Assembly: GCA_963755635.1 (NCBI GenBank)
Contig: CAVWKS010000036.1
Coordinates: 186,001-250,000, forward strand
Reading direction: 5' to 3'
DNA length: 64,000 nt
Origin: AC-32 sp963755635
GTDB lineage: Bacteria; Actinomycetota; Thermoleophilia; Gaiellales; Gaiellaceae
A model generated the notes under the pieces. That model worked only from the letters and a program-made list of their open reading frames with translations. It did no database searches and had not been told where the DNA came from. This document shows positions 32,935 to 41,435 of this stretch, one piece after another; position 1 is the first letter of the stretch; each line of letters opens with the position of its first letter. Both the position numbers and the translations under genes were made by a program.

Positions 32935-34725
32935 CCCGGGCCGGGCAGCGCGAGGGTGAACGTGGCCCCGTGCTGCGGGACCGAGTGGACATCGAGCGTC
33001 CCGCCGTGGGCCTCGGCGATCGAGCGGGCGATGAACAGGCCGAGCCCGGTGCCGGAGCGCGTGTTGCCGCTCGTCACGCGGCCGAACTTCTCGAAGATCA
33101 GGCGCTGGTCCTCGCGGGCGACGCCGGGACCGTTGTCGCTCACGTCGACGCGCACGTGGCCGTCGTCCGCGTAGGCGCGCACCTCGATCGCGTCTCCGGC
33201 CGGCGAGTACTTGATCGCGTTGTCGATCAGGTTCATCAGCACCTGACGGAGACGCTCGGCGTCGCCGCGGACGCGCGGTAGCGGATCGCGCACCTCCGCC
33301 CGCACCGCGACCTCGTCGCTCCCGACCTCCGCCGTTGCGACCGAATCCCGCACGAGCTCGCCGACGTCGACGTCGCCGAAGCGGAAGCTGAACGTGCCGG
33401 CCTCGATCCGCGACGTGTCGAGGACGTCGCCGATCAGCGCCGCGAGCCGGTTTGTCTCTTCGGCGATCAGCTCGAGGAACGATTCGCGCTGCTCCGGGCT
33501 CAGCTCGCGCCAGCGCTGCTGCAGCGTGCGCGCGGAGCCGATCACCGACGCCATCGGCGTGCGCAGCTCGTGCGAGACGAGCGAGACGAAGTCGGCCCGT
33601 AGCGCCGAGAGCCTGCGCAGCTCCTCGACGGTCTTGCGCTCGGCTTCGTACGCCCGGATGTTCTGGACCGCGCTCGCCACGAGGCGTCCGAGCAGCCCGA
33701 CCAGCTCGATCTCCTGCTGGCTGAACGAGTCCGGCCTCGGCGGCGGACGAGCGAGAGCATCCCGATTGCCTGCGTGCCCAGCAGCAGCGGCGTCGCGAGG
33801 CGGCAGCGCAGGCCGAGGTCGAGGAACTCCTGCTCCTCCGGGTACTCCGGCGCTGACGATGTCGCGGCGGTAGACCGGCTCGCGCCGGCGCAGGATCTCC
33901 TCGAGCAGCGAGCCCTCGATCGGCCTGGCCGTGCCCGGCGGGAAGACTTCGTCCTGGCCGGCGCCCGCGACCGCCATCACCTGCGCGTTGCCGTTGTCGC
34001 GCAAGCACGATCGCGATTCGCTCGAACGGGACAAGGCCGCGCACCTCGCGAATGAAGGCGGCGAACGCCTGGTCGAGCTCGAGCGACGAGCTGAGCGCCC
34101 TTGCGCACCGGTTCGCGGCCTCGAGCACGTCCGTGCGGCGGCCGAGCTCGTCGCGCAGCCGCTCGGCGTCGGCGGCCCGCGATTCCGCGAACGCGCTCTC
34201 GCGACGCATCCTGCTGACGAGCCAGCCGACGATCAGCGCGAGCAGCACCTCGATGCCGATCTGGAGCGTGACGTAGTTGACGTGGTAGCTGTGTGGCTCG
34301 AGCCTCCGCTCGCGCAGGAGCTCGAAAACCGCCATGACCGGCGCGCTGGCGATCGCGAGGCCGACGGCGCCCCAGATTCCCCAGCGGAGAGCAGCCTCGA
34401 CGAGCGGTAGGAACACGAGCTGCCGGACGGGCGAGCCCTGATCGAAGCTGTAGAGCAGGATGTACGTCGAGACGATCGCGAAGTCGAAGGCCAGCGCGCA
34501 GGCTCCGAGCACGACCTGCCCGCGTCGCGACCAGTCGCGCCGCGCGAGCCAGAGCAGCACCAAGGTTCCGGCCGCGAAGACGGCGGTCGTCACCCACGCC
34601 CATTGCTCGCGGTTGTGCGGGTAGTTGCTGCCGATCGCGACCTGGAAGACCGCGAACGGGATGCCGGCCACGCGGACCCACGCGAGCAAGCGTTCGGTCT
34701 CGCGGAGGCGCCGGAGCTCGGTCAT
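32931..34725 (-). CDS. Membrane GAF-domain sensor histidine kinase, several frameshifts
   Basis: Reconstructed from three frames. The N-terminal membrane region has about six helices (VAGIPFAVFQVAIG ... FLPLVEAALRWGIWG ... EVLLALIVGWLVSRM). A GAF domain (about residues 195-370) is broken near 34000, 33860 and 33750. An intact kinase core follows: DFVSLVSHELRTPMASVIGSARTL (phospho-His), LMNLIDNAIKYSPAG, VSDNGPGV and GTGLGLFIARSI. The start is ATG at 34725, overlapping the queG stop (ATGA). No response regulator is adjacent. The kinase core is intact, so sequence error is likelier than decay. Confidence 0.82.
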
Positions 34726-35790
34726 GCGTCCTCCAGCCGGCCGATCGCCCACTCGGCGTGCTCACGCAGGAGCGGGTCGTCCCCCTCCGCGTAACGGCGC
34801 GCCGGGCCCGGGTCGCCTGCCCGAGTTGCCGAGCGCGACGAGCGCGTTCCGGCGCAGGTAGCGCGGGTCGTTGCGCGGGACGAACAGGCGGTCGTAGCGC
34901 GTGGCGAGGTCCTCGTCCGAGGCCTCCAGCCAGTCGACGAGCGAGACGTGCGGCTCGGCGCCCGCGGGTGGCTCGAGCCCGGCGCGGCGCTTCTCGACGC
35001 CCCGGTTCCAGGGACAGACGTCCTGGCAGATGTCGCAGCCGTAGACCTGGTCGCCGAGCTCCTCGCGATAGTCCTCCGGGATCGGCTCGGCAGCCTGCGT
35101 CCAGTACGAGAGGCAGCGCGTCGCGTCGAGCACTCCGGGCTCGTCGAGCGCGCCGGTCGGGCAGGCCTCGATGCAGAGCGTGCAGGAGCCGCAGTCGGCG
35201 TCGAGCGGCGGCGTCGGCTCGAGCTCGACGTCCGTGACCAGCGTGCCGAGCACGACCCACGAGCCGTAGCGGCGCGTGATCAGCATCGTGTTCTTGCCGT
35301 AGAAGCCGACGCCGGAGCGCGCCGCAGCCTCGCGGTCGACGTGCTGGTTCGCATCGACGAAGACGCGGTACTCGCCGCCCAGGCGGCGCCCGAGCTCGTC
35401 GAGCCGCTCACGCAGCACGGCGTAGGCGTCGAACCAGGTGTAGCGCGGCAGGCGGCCGTGTCCCGGCGGTGGGTCAGCGGCGTAGGCTTGACGGAGCCGC
35501 CCAGGAGCGGAGGTCGCGGCTTCGCCGCGGCCGGGAGCGGGAACAAGGTCGTGCCAGTAGCAGAGCGCGGCGGAGACGACGGTGCGCGCGCCCTCGAGCA
35601 GCGTCTCCGGGTGGCAGGAGACCTCCGGACGCGCCATCGTGAAGCGCATGTCGGCGAAGAGGCCGCGCGCCTTGCGCTCGCGGATGTGCCGCTCGGTCTC
35701 CGAGTACGCCGCGACCGGAGCGGCCCCGACCACGTCGAGACCGAGCTCCTCGGCGAGAGCGCGCAAGGAGAACGCCTGCATGTGGGACAT
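34722..35790 (-). CDS. queG: Epoxyqueuosine reductase, one frameshift near the C-terminus
   Basis: Cobalamin- and Fe-S-dependent enzyme for the last step of queuosine synthesis in tRNA. The two 4Fe-4S motifs are DCGSCTLCIEACPTGAL and YGCDICQDVCPWNR. The N-terminal half carries the reductive-dehalogenase-like fold (GLDVVGAAPVAAYSETERHIRERKARGLFADM, RSGVGFYGKNTMLI). The end is a HEAT-like repeat (RNDPRYLRRNALVALGNSG). Removing a one-base error near 34820 gives EGDDPLLREHAEWAIGRLEDA and a TGA at 34722-34724 that overlaps the kinase ATG. With tgt and queA this makes three queuosine genes in the window. Confidence 0.92.
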
Positions 35791-35799
35791 TGTGCCCCG

Positions 35800-36762
35800 A
35801 TGAAGGCCGTGCGCATCCACGAGGACGGCGGGCCGGAGGTGCTGCGCTACGAGGACGCTCCCGACCCGGAGCCCAGGCCCGGCGAGGTGCTCGTTCGTCT
35901 GCGCGCCGCGTCGCTCAACCATCTCGACCTCTGGATTCGCAAGGGGCTTCCTTCGGTGCCCAAGCCGCGGATCCTCGGCGCGGACGGCTCGGGCATCCGC
36001 GAGGACACCGGCGAGCGCGTGGTGATCAACCCCGGGATCGAGCACGGCGAGCGGATCCTCGTCGTCGGCGAGCACATGGACGGGACGCACGCCGAGCTGG
36101 TCGCCGTGCCCGAGGCGAACGTCTACCCGCTGCCCGACGGGATCTCGTTCGAGGAGGCCGCCGCCTTCCCGCTCGTCTTCGAGACCGCCTACCGGATGCT
36201 CGTCACGAAGGCCGGCCTGCGCGAGGGCGAGTGGGTGCTGCTCTGGGGGATCGGCAGCGGCGTCGCGACCGCGGGGCTCGCGATCGCCAAGGCGCTCGGC
36301 GCGCGGGCGCTCGTCACGTCCTCGAGCGACGAGAAGCTCGAGCGCGCGCGAGAGCTCGGTGCCGACGCGACCGTGAACCACGCGACCGGAGACGTGCGCG
36401 CGGCGGTCGAGGAGGCGACGGACGGCGCGGGCATCGACGTCGTGCTCGAGCACGTGGGCGAGGCGACCTGGGCGACGTCGCTGGCCGTGGCGAGCCCGGC
36501 CGGCCGGATCGCGGTCTGCGGCGCGACGAGCGGCCCGAACCCGCCCGCCCAGCTCCACCGCATCTGGTGGAAGCAGCTGACGATCTACGGCTCGACGATG
36601 GGCACGAAGGAGGACTTCGAGGGTGCGTACGAGCTGGTCAAGTCAGGGCGCGCCAGGCCGGTGATCGACTCGGTGCTCCCGCTCGCGGAGGCGCGCGCCG
36701 GGCACGAGCGAATGGAGGCCGGCGAGCAGTTCGGCAAGATCGTCTTCAGCGTCTCTACGTGA
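35800..36762 (+). CDS. Zinc-less quinone oxidoreductase-like medium-chain dehydrogenase
   Basis: 320 residues. N-terminus MKAVRIHEDGGPEVLRYEDAPDPEPRPGEVLVRLRAASLNHLDLWIRKG is typical of QOR/crotonyl-CoA-reductase-like enzymes. The nucleotide-binding stretch is LLWGIGSGVATAGLAIAKALGARALVTSSSDEKLERARELGA, where the normal AxxGGVG motif is replaced by GIGSGVA. No catalytic or structural zinc cysteines are present. It probably uses NADPH on a quinone or enone. The gene is divergent from queG (9 bp) and ends 8 bp into the convergent transporter. Confidence 0.87.
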   Translation: MKAVRIHEDGGPEVLRYEDAPDPEPRPGEVLVRLRAASLNHLDLWIRKGLPSVPKPRILGADGSGIREDTGERVVINPGIEHGERILVVGEHMDGTHAELVAVPEANVYPLPDGISFEEAAAFPLVFETAYRMLVTKAGLREGEWVLLWGIGSGVATAGLAIAKALGARALVTSSSDEKLERARELGADATVNHATGDVRAAVEEATDGAGIDVVLEHVGEATWATSLAVASPAGRIAVCGATSGPNPPAQLHRIWWKQLTIYGSTMGTKEDFEGAYELVKSGRARPVIDSVLPLAEARAGHERMEAGEQFGKIVFSVST

Positions 36763-39130
36763 GCTGGAACGGCACGCTCGTCAGGATCACGCCCGGCTCG
36801 AACAGCAGTAGCCGCTTCAGGTAGAGCGCGCGCTGGTTGTGCAGCAGGCGGTCGGTCCCTCGGGCAACGAGCTCGGGCATGACGACGACCGCGACGGTGT
36901 CCGGCTCCGCGGTGATCCCGCGCAGGTAGGCGAGCAGCGGCCCGCCGACGTCGCGGTAGGGCGCCTCCACGATCTCGAGCGGCACGCCCGTCGGGAAACG
37001 GCGCCAGTCCTGCTCGACACGCTTGGCGTCGGCCTCCTCGAACGCGAACGAGACGGCCCTCGTCTCGCGAAAGCCGAGCGAGCGCGCGTACAGCACGGCG
37101 CGCAGCGAGGCTGCGTGGACGTCGGAGACCGGGACGACGCAGACGGCCCGGCTTGGCTCGACGGCAGCGTCGGAGTCGCCCGCGAGGCGCGGGACGTCGG
37201 TGACGGCGATGTCGCGCTCGCGCAGCAGGCGCAGCTTGAGGCGGAAGGTCGTGCCCCGCACGGCGGAGAACAGCGACGGCGCGCGGAACAGCTCCGGGAT
37301 CACGACCGTGACGAAGCTGCCGTCGCCGTGCGGGAAGCGCCAGACGTACTCGAGCATCGCCTCGAGCGGCTCTTCCTCGTGCGAGAGCACTTCCAGGCTG
37401 GGGCTCCCGTCGGTCCACTCGAAGAAGCGCGGCCGGATGCCCGGGTCACTGCCGGGGAACGGGACGTGCACGGCCACGAACGAGCCCTTCGAGATCGTCC
37501 GCGCGTACCAGAGCGCCTCGCGCGTCGCGGCGTCCAGCCGCTCGACGTAGAGCACGACCGTGTTGTCGATCTCCCGACGGGCCAGCACGGCGTGTGCCTT
37601 GGCCCGTAGCCGGCGCGCGACGGCCCGGTAGTGCCGCCGCACCCCGTAGAAGCACAGGATCATGACGGGGATCGCGATGATCACCATCCAGGCGCCCGAA
37701 AGGAACTTCGTCGCGATCACGATCACCGCCACGACGAAGGTGCTTGCCGCACCGACCGCGTTCAGGGTCGCGCTCCAGCGCCAGCCGGGCCGGCGGGTCC
37801 GCAGCCAGTAGCGCACCATCCCCGCCTGCGCGAGCGTGAAGGCGGTGAAGACGCCGATCACGTAGAGGTGGATCAGCGAGTTCACGTTTGCGCGGAAGGC
37901 GAGGATGAGGCCGACCGCGGCGGCCGTCAGCACGATGATCCCGTTCGAGTACGCGAGCCGGTCGCCGAGGTTGACGAACTGCCGCGGCAGGAAGCCGTCC
38001 CGCGCGAGCAGCGCGGCGAGCCGCGGGAAGCCCTGGTACGACGTGTTGGCCGCGAGCACCAGGATCGCGAGCGTGAACGCCTGGATCAGGTAGTACATCG
38101 CCGACCCCGTGGAGCCGGTGGGGAACGTGGCCCTCGCGAGCTGCGAGAGCACCGAGGCCGACGAGCTCGGGAGCGCGTGCATCTTCACCGTCAGGTACGA
38201 GACGCCGAGGAAGAGCGTCACCGCGCAGCCGGCCATCAGCAGGAGGGTCCGCGACGCGTTCTGCGACTGCGGGCGCCGGAAGGCCGAGACGCCGTTCGAG
38301 ATCGACTCGACGCCCGTGAGCGCGGCCGAGCCCGACGCGAACGCCTTCAGCAGGACGAAGAGGCCGAGCGCGCCGGCTCCGGTCGGGAGCTGATGCGGCA
38401 CGGTTGCCGTCGGACAGGTGCCGAGCGTGCACTTGCCGATCCCGACCGCGAGCATCGCGTACATCACGACCAGGAACGCGTACGTCGGGAACGCGAACAG
38501 CAGACCGGCTTCGCGCACGCCGCGGAGGTTCCCGAGGGTGAGCACGAGGATGCAGCCGAGCGAGAGCAGCACGCGGTGCGAGCCGAGCGAGGGCGCGGCC
38601 GACGTGATCGCGAAGACACCCGCGGCGACCGAGACCGCCACGGTGAGGACGTAGTCCGTCAGCAGAGCCGCGCCCGCCACCAGCGCCGGGAAGACACCTA
38701 GGTTCTCGCGGGCGAAGACGTACGAGCCGCCGCTCGTGCCCTCGTAGGCCTTGATCCCCTGGCTGTAGGAAAGCGCGACGATCAGGAGCAGGCCGGAGAT
38801 CGCCACCGAGATCGGCAGGACGTCCTTCCTGGCCGACAGCGACGCGGCGACGAGCACCGCGAGCGCGGCTTCCGTCGCGTAGGCCACCGACGAAATCGGG
38901 TCGGACGAGAAGATCGGCAGGGCGAGCGTCTTCGGAAGGAGCGTCTCCTCCATCTCGTGTGTGGCTCGTCGCCGGCCGATCAGCAGCCGTCTCGCTTCGC
39001 CGAGCAGGCCGAGGCCGGCCCCGGTCAGTCCGCCCGGACGGGAAGGCGTCTCGTCGAGAGCTAGGTCGGATCGGTGGGCGTCGGCGTCGCGCATCCAGAG
39101 GAAGGTTGCGCGGCGACCATAACCCTGCAT
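36755..39130 (-). CDS. KimA-like APC-superfamily transporter with C-terminal cytosolic domain
   Basis: About 780-790 residues. Twelve membrane helices of the APC fold occupy about 55-490 (FSSDPISSVAYATEAAL, YEGTSGGSYVFARENLG, FASGSAALTGVESISNGVSAFRRP). A soluble domain of about 290 residues follows, with universal-stress-like segments (TVVLYVERLDAATREALWYARTISKG, CVVPVSDVHAASLRAVLYARSLG). This architecture matches KimA (YdaO), a high-affinity potassium importer, and its relatives. The flanking Kdp genes strengthen a potassium role, but amino-acid transport is not excluded. Start is ATG at 39130 or 39094; either overlaps or nearly meets the upstream usp gene. Confidence 0.8.
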   Translation of the reverse strand: MQGYGRRATFLWMRDADAHRSDLALDETPSRPGGLTGAGLGLLGEARRLLIGRRRATHEMEETLLPKTLALPIFSSDPISSVAYATEAALAVLVAASLSARKDVLPISVAISGLLLIVALSYSQGIKAYEGTSGGSYVFARENLGVFPALVAGAALLTDYVLTVAVSVAAGVFAITSAAPSLGSHRVLLSLGCILVLTLGNLRGVREAGLLFAFPTYAFLVVMYAMLAVGIGKCTLGTCPTATVPHQLPTGAGALGLFVLLKAFASGSAALTGVESISNGVSAFRRPQSQNASRTLLLMAGCAVTLFLGVSYLTVKMHALPSSSASVLSQLARATFPTGSTGSAMYYLIQAFTLAILVLAANTSYQGFPRLAALLARDGFLPRQFVNLGDRLAYSNGIIVLTAAAVGLILAFRANVNSLIHLYVIGVFTAFTLAQAGMVRYWLRTRRPGWRWSATLNAVGAASTFVVAVIVIATKFLSGAWMVIIAIPVMILCFYGVRRHYRAVARRLRAKAHAVLARREIDNTVVLYVERLDAATREALWYARTISKGSFVAVHVPFPGSDPGIRPRFFEWTDGSPSLEVLSHEEEPLEAMLEYVWRFPHGDGSFVTVVIPELFRAPSLFSAVRGTTFRLKLRLLRERDIAVTDVPRLAGDSDAAVEPSRAVCVVPVSDVHAASLRAVLYARSLGFRETRAVSFAFEEADAKRVEQDWRRFPTGVPLEIVEAPYRDVGGPLLAYLRGITAEPDTVAVVVMPELVARGTDRLLHNQRALYLKRLLLFEPGVILTSVPFQLT

Positions 39131-39552
39131 GGGGCGTGCTTGAGCACGTGAGTCACCGTGTTGCCGAAGATCCTTCGCCCGGCGCCGGCCCGCGGAGCCC
39201 TCAGGACGACGACGTCGGCGTGCTCCTCCGCTGCCTGCGCGACGATCGCCTCACCCGCCGAACGCGCGCGCAGAATGCAGGCCCGCAGACGAACGCCGCG
39301 GCTCTCGGCGATCGCTCTGGCCTCGTCGAGAACACGCCTCGCGTCGGCCTCCTCTTCGACCATGTGCGCGTTGAGCGGCAGGTGCGGCGGCACCTCGACC
39401 ACGACCACCGCCGCGATCCTCGCGCCGTGTTCGGCCGCGAGCTCCGCCGCGAGCGCCATCGCCCGCTCGGACTCGACCTCGGCGGTCAGCGGGACCACGA
39501 CCCGCCGGTATGCAGCCGACGGCCTTCGGGCTTCCGCAAGGTGCGCGACCAT
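39061..39552 (-). CDS. Universal stress protein
   Basis: 163 residues with one UspA fold: YRRVVVPLTAEVESERAMALAAELAAEHGARIAAVVVVEVP at the start and VVLRAPRAGAGRRIFGNTVTHVLKHAPCRVMVA at the end. The last is a G-x(2)-G-x(4)... nucleotide-loop form, G-A-G-R-R-I-F-G-N-T-V. The 3' end overlaps the kimA-like gene start, so the two are cotranslated. Such proteins often bind ATP or c-di-AMP and tune potassium transport, which fits the partner. Confidence 0.85.
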   Translation of the reverse strand: MVAHLAEARRPSAAYRRVVVPLTAEVESERAMALAAELAAEHGARIAAVVVVEVPPHLPLNAHMVEEEADARRVLDEARAIAESRGVRLRACILRARSAGEAIVAQAAEEHADVVVLRAPRAGAGRRIFGNTVTHVLKHAPCRVMVAAQPSSGCATPTPTDPT

Positions 39553-39575
39553 GATTCCACGCTAGACCTCCCCTT

Positions 39576-39624
39576 CTCAAGACCGCCTCAAAGTCGCGGG
39601 GCTTCTGCTCAAGGACGGCTCAAG
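39576..39624 (-). promoter_or_regulatory. Four CTTGAG-type direct repeats upstream of usp-kimA
   Basis: On the plus strand CTCAAG (39576), CTCAAA (39587), CTCAAG (39608) and CTCAAG (39619). They form two pairs with 11-bp internal period, the pairs being 21 bp apart. Two half-sites with an 11-bp period is the usual layout of OmpR/PhoB-family operators, and the adjacent upstream gene is a KdpE. The last copy overlaps the kdpE stop codon. It probably controls usp and the transporter. Confidence 0.55.
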
Positions 39625-40315
39625 AGGCGGCTGCGGCCGGGTCGACCAGCCGATAGCCGGCACCCGGGACGGTCAGGAGATAGCGTGGTCGCGCGGGGTC
39701 GGGCTCGATCTTGCGCCGGAGCTGCGAGACGTAGACGTGGAGGTAGTGCGACTCCTCGCCGTAGGCCGGGCCCCAGACCTCACGCAGGATCGCGGGGTGC
39801 GTCAGCAGCTTGCCCTCGTGCTGCGCGAGCACACGCAGCAGCTCGAACTCGTTCGGCGTGAGCTGCACGTCCCGGCCGGCGATCGTCACGGCACGGTTCT
39901 CGACGTCCACGACCAGCTCGCCGATCTCGAGCACCGGCGCGCCCGGGGGGCCGGCTCTTCGGAGCGCCGCCCGGAGGCGAGCGAGCAGCTCCTCGAAGCC
40001 GAACGGCTTCTCGACGTAGTCGTCGGCGCCGGCGTCGAGAGCCGCCACCTTCTCGCGCTCCTCGCCGACGACGGAGAGCAGGAGGACCGGCGCATCGCAC
40101 CAGCGGCGCAGCTCCCGGCAGACGTCCGTACCGCGCCCGTCGGGGAGGACGAGGTCGAGGATGACCGCGTCGGGCGGGTTCGCGGCGGCTGCCGCCAGGG
40201 CGGCCTCGGCCGTGGCGGCCGCCTCCACGTCGTAGCCCGCTCCGCGCAGGTTCGTCTGCAGCGCGCGCAGGATCTGTGGCTCGTCGTCCACCACCAGGAC
40301 GCGAGGGCGGCTCAG
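39620..40315 (-). CDS. kdpE: KdpE-like response regulator (copy 1)
   Basis: About 231 residues of the OmpR family. Receiver: VVDDEPQILRALQTNLRGAGY, phospho-acceptor in PPDAVILDLVLPDGRGTDVC, and KPFGFEELLARLR. Winged helix: LTPNEFELLRVLAQHEGKLLTHPAILREVWGPAYGEESHYLHVYVSQLRRKIE and a C-terminal GYRLVDP, all KdpE-like. The first ATG/GTG (GTG at 40294) would remove the first beta strand. In-frame CTG at 40315 overlaps the kinase stop (CTGA) and gives the full N-terminus LSRPRVLVVDDE, so a CTG start is likely. It pairs with the kinase immediately upstream. Confidence 0.9.
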   Translation of the reverse strand: MSRPRVLVVDDEPQILRALQTNLRGAGYDVEAAATAEAALAAAAANPPDAVILDLVLPDGRGTDVCRELRRWCDAPVLLLSVVGEEREKVAALDAGADDYVEKPFGFEELLARLRAALRRAGPPGAPVLEIGELVVDVENRAVTIAGRDVQLTPNEFELLRVLAQHEGKLLTHPAILREVWGPAYGEESHYLHVYVSQLRRKIEPDPARPRYLLTVPGAGYRLVDPAAAAS

Positions 40316-41394
40316 GCCGGGGCCTCCACAGGCTTCGTCGCGGCCGGCAGGGACAGGACGAAGGTCGCGCCCGAGCCGGGCCGCGGCTCGGCCCAGAGGC
40401 GGCAGCCGTTCACCTCGGCGAAGCCTCGGGCGATCGCCAGCCCGAGCCCGGTCCCGCGCGGTGTGCTCTCCCCATGCTCGAACGGCTCGAACAGGCGGTC
40501 GAGGTCCTCGCCGGCCAGCCCGGGCCCCCGGTCGCTGATGCGGAGCTCGCTCTCGCCGCCGCGCACAAGCACCACGAGGTCGACGGGGTCGGCCGGAGAC
40601 GAGAGGCGGAGCGCGTTCTCGAGCACATTCACCAGAACGCGTTCCAGCTGGGCCGCGTCGACCAGCGCCGGCGGCGCCGCCTGGTCGATCGCGACCGAGA
40701 CGCGGGCCGCGTCCGCGCCGACCGCGTCGAGCGCGCGTGAGACGAGCTCGTCGATCGGCCAGAGCTCCGGCTCCGGCCGCGCGGCGCCGGCCTCCAGCCG
40801 CGAGAGGTCGAGCAGGTTCGAGACCAGCCGTTCGAGCCTGGCGACCTCGATCGCGATCGTCTCGAGCAGCTCTGCGCGGTCGTCGGCGTCAAGCTCCAGG
40901 GAGCCGCTCTCCAGCCCCTCGGCGGCGGTCCGGATGGCGGTCAGAGGCGAGCGCAGGTCGTGGCTGACGGCCCGCAGGACAGCGGTCTTGACGGCATCGC
41001 TCCGCCGCAGCACGTCGGCGTCGGCCGCGGCGACGGCTCGCCTCCGCGCCAGCGCGGCCAGCTCGCTGACGACGACCGCCGTCACGAGGTACACCGCGAG
41101 CGCGACCCAGTTCCCGGAATCGGTCAGGGCCAGCGTGTGCAGCGGCGGCAGGAAGAAGAAGTTGAACGCGAGCATGCTCGCCACCGAGACGGCGATCGCA
41201 TAGCCGAGCCCGTAGTACACGGCGACCGGCAGAACCGCGAAGACGTACAGCACGCCGAGGCTGAGCACGGGCGCGACCTCTTTCAGGCCGAAGATCGCCC
41301 CGGTCACGACGGCAACCGCGAACACGCTGACCGCCGCTCTGCGCAGGAGCTCTGCTCCCTTCACCTGCGCAGGTGTACCACCGGCGCCGCGCAC
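40312..41394 (-). CDS. KdpD-like histidine kinase lacking the KdpD sensor domain (copy 1)
   Basis: About 350-360 residues. The start is GTG at 41394 or 41364. It has four membrane helices of the DUF4118 type (VAVVTGAIFGLKE ... LSLGVLYVFAVLPVAVYYGLGYAIAVSVASMLAFNFFFLPP), which is the KdpD transmembrane block. HisKA (AVLRAVSHDLRSPLTAIRTAAEGL) and HATPase (VLVNVLENALRLSSPADP, SDRGPGL, PRGTGLGLAIA) follow. There is no N-terminal Walker A / USP sensor and no GAF between membrane and kinase. That sensor is a separate gene at 48093. Confidence 0.9.
   Translation of the reverse strand: MRGAGGTPAQVKGAELLRRAAVSVFAVAVVTGAIFGLKEVAPVLSLGVLYVFAVLPVAVYYGLGYAIAVSVASMLAFNFFFLPPLHTLALTDSGNWVALAVYLVTAVVVSELAALARRRAVAAADADVLRRSDAVKTAVLRAVSHDLRSPLTAIRTAAEGLESGSLELDADDRAELLETIAIEVARLERLVSNLLDLSRLEAGAARPEPELWPIDELVSRALDAVGADAARVSVAIDQAAPPALVDAAQLERVLVNVLENALRLSSPADPVDLVVLVRGGESELRISDRGPGLAGEDLDRLFEPFEHGESTPRGTGLGLAIARGFAEVNGCRLWAEPRPGSGATFVLSLPAATKPVEAPA
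41362..41375. promoter_or_regulatory. 14-bp perfect palindrome between divergent kinases
   Basis: CACCTGCGCAGGTG is its own reverse complement. It sits at the 5' end of kinase copy 1 (within its possible first codons if the GTG at 41394 is used) and about 60 bp upstream of kinase copy 2. It may be an operator acting on both divergent genes. Confidence 0.4.
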
Positions 41395-41435
41395 GCGCCA
41401 GACGGCTGCCCGCGCGAGGTTGCGATGATTGACGC

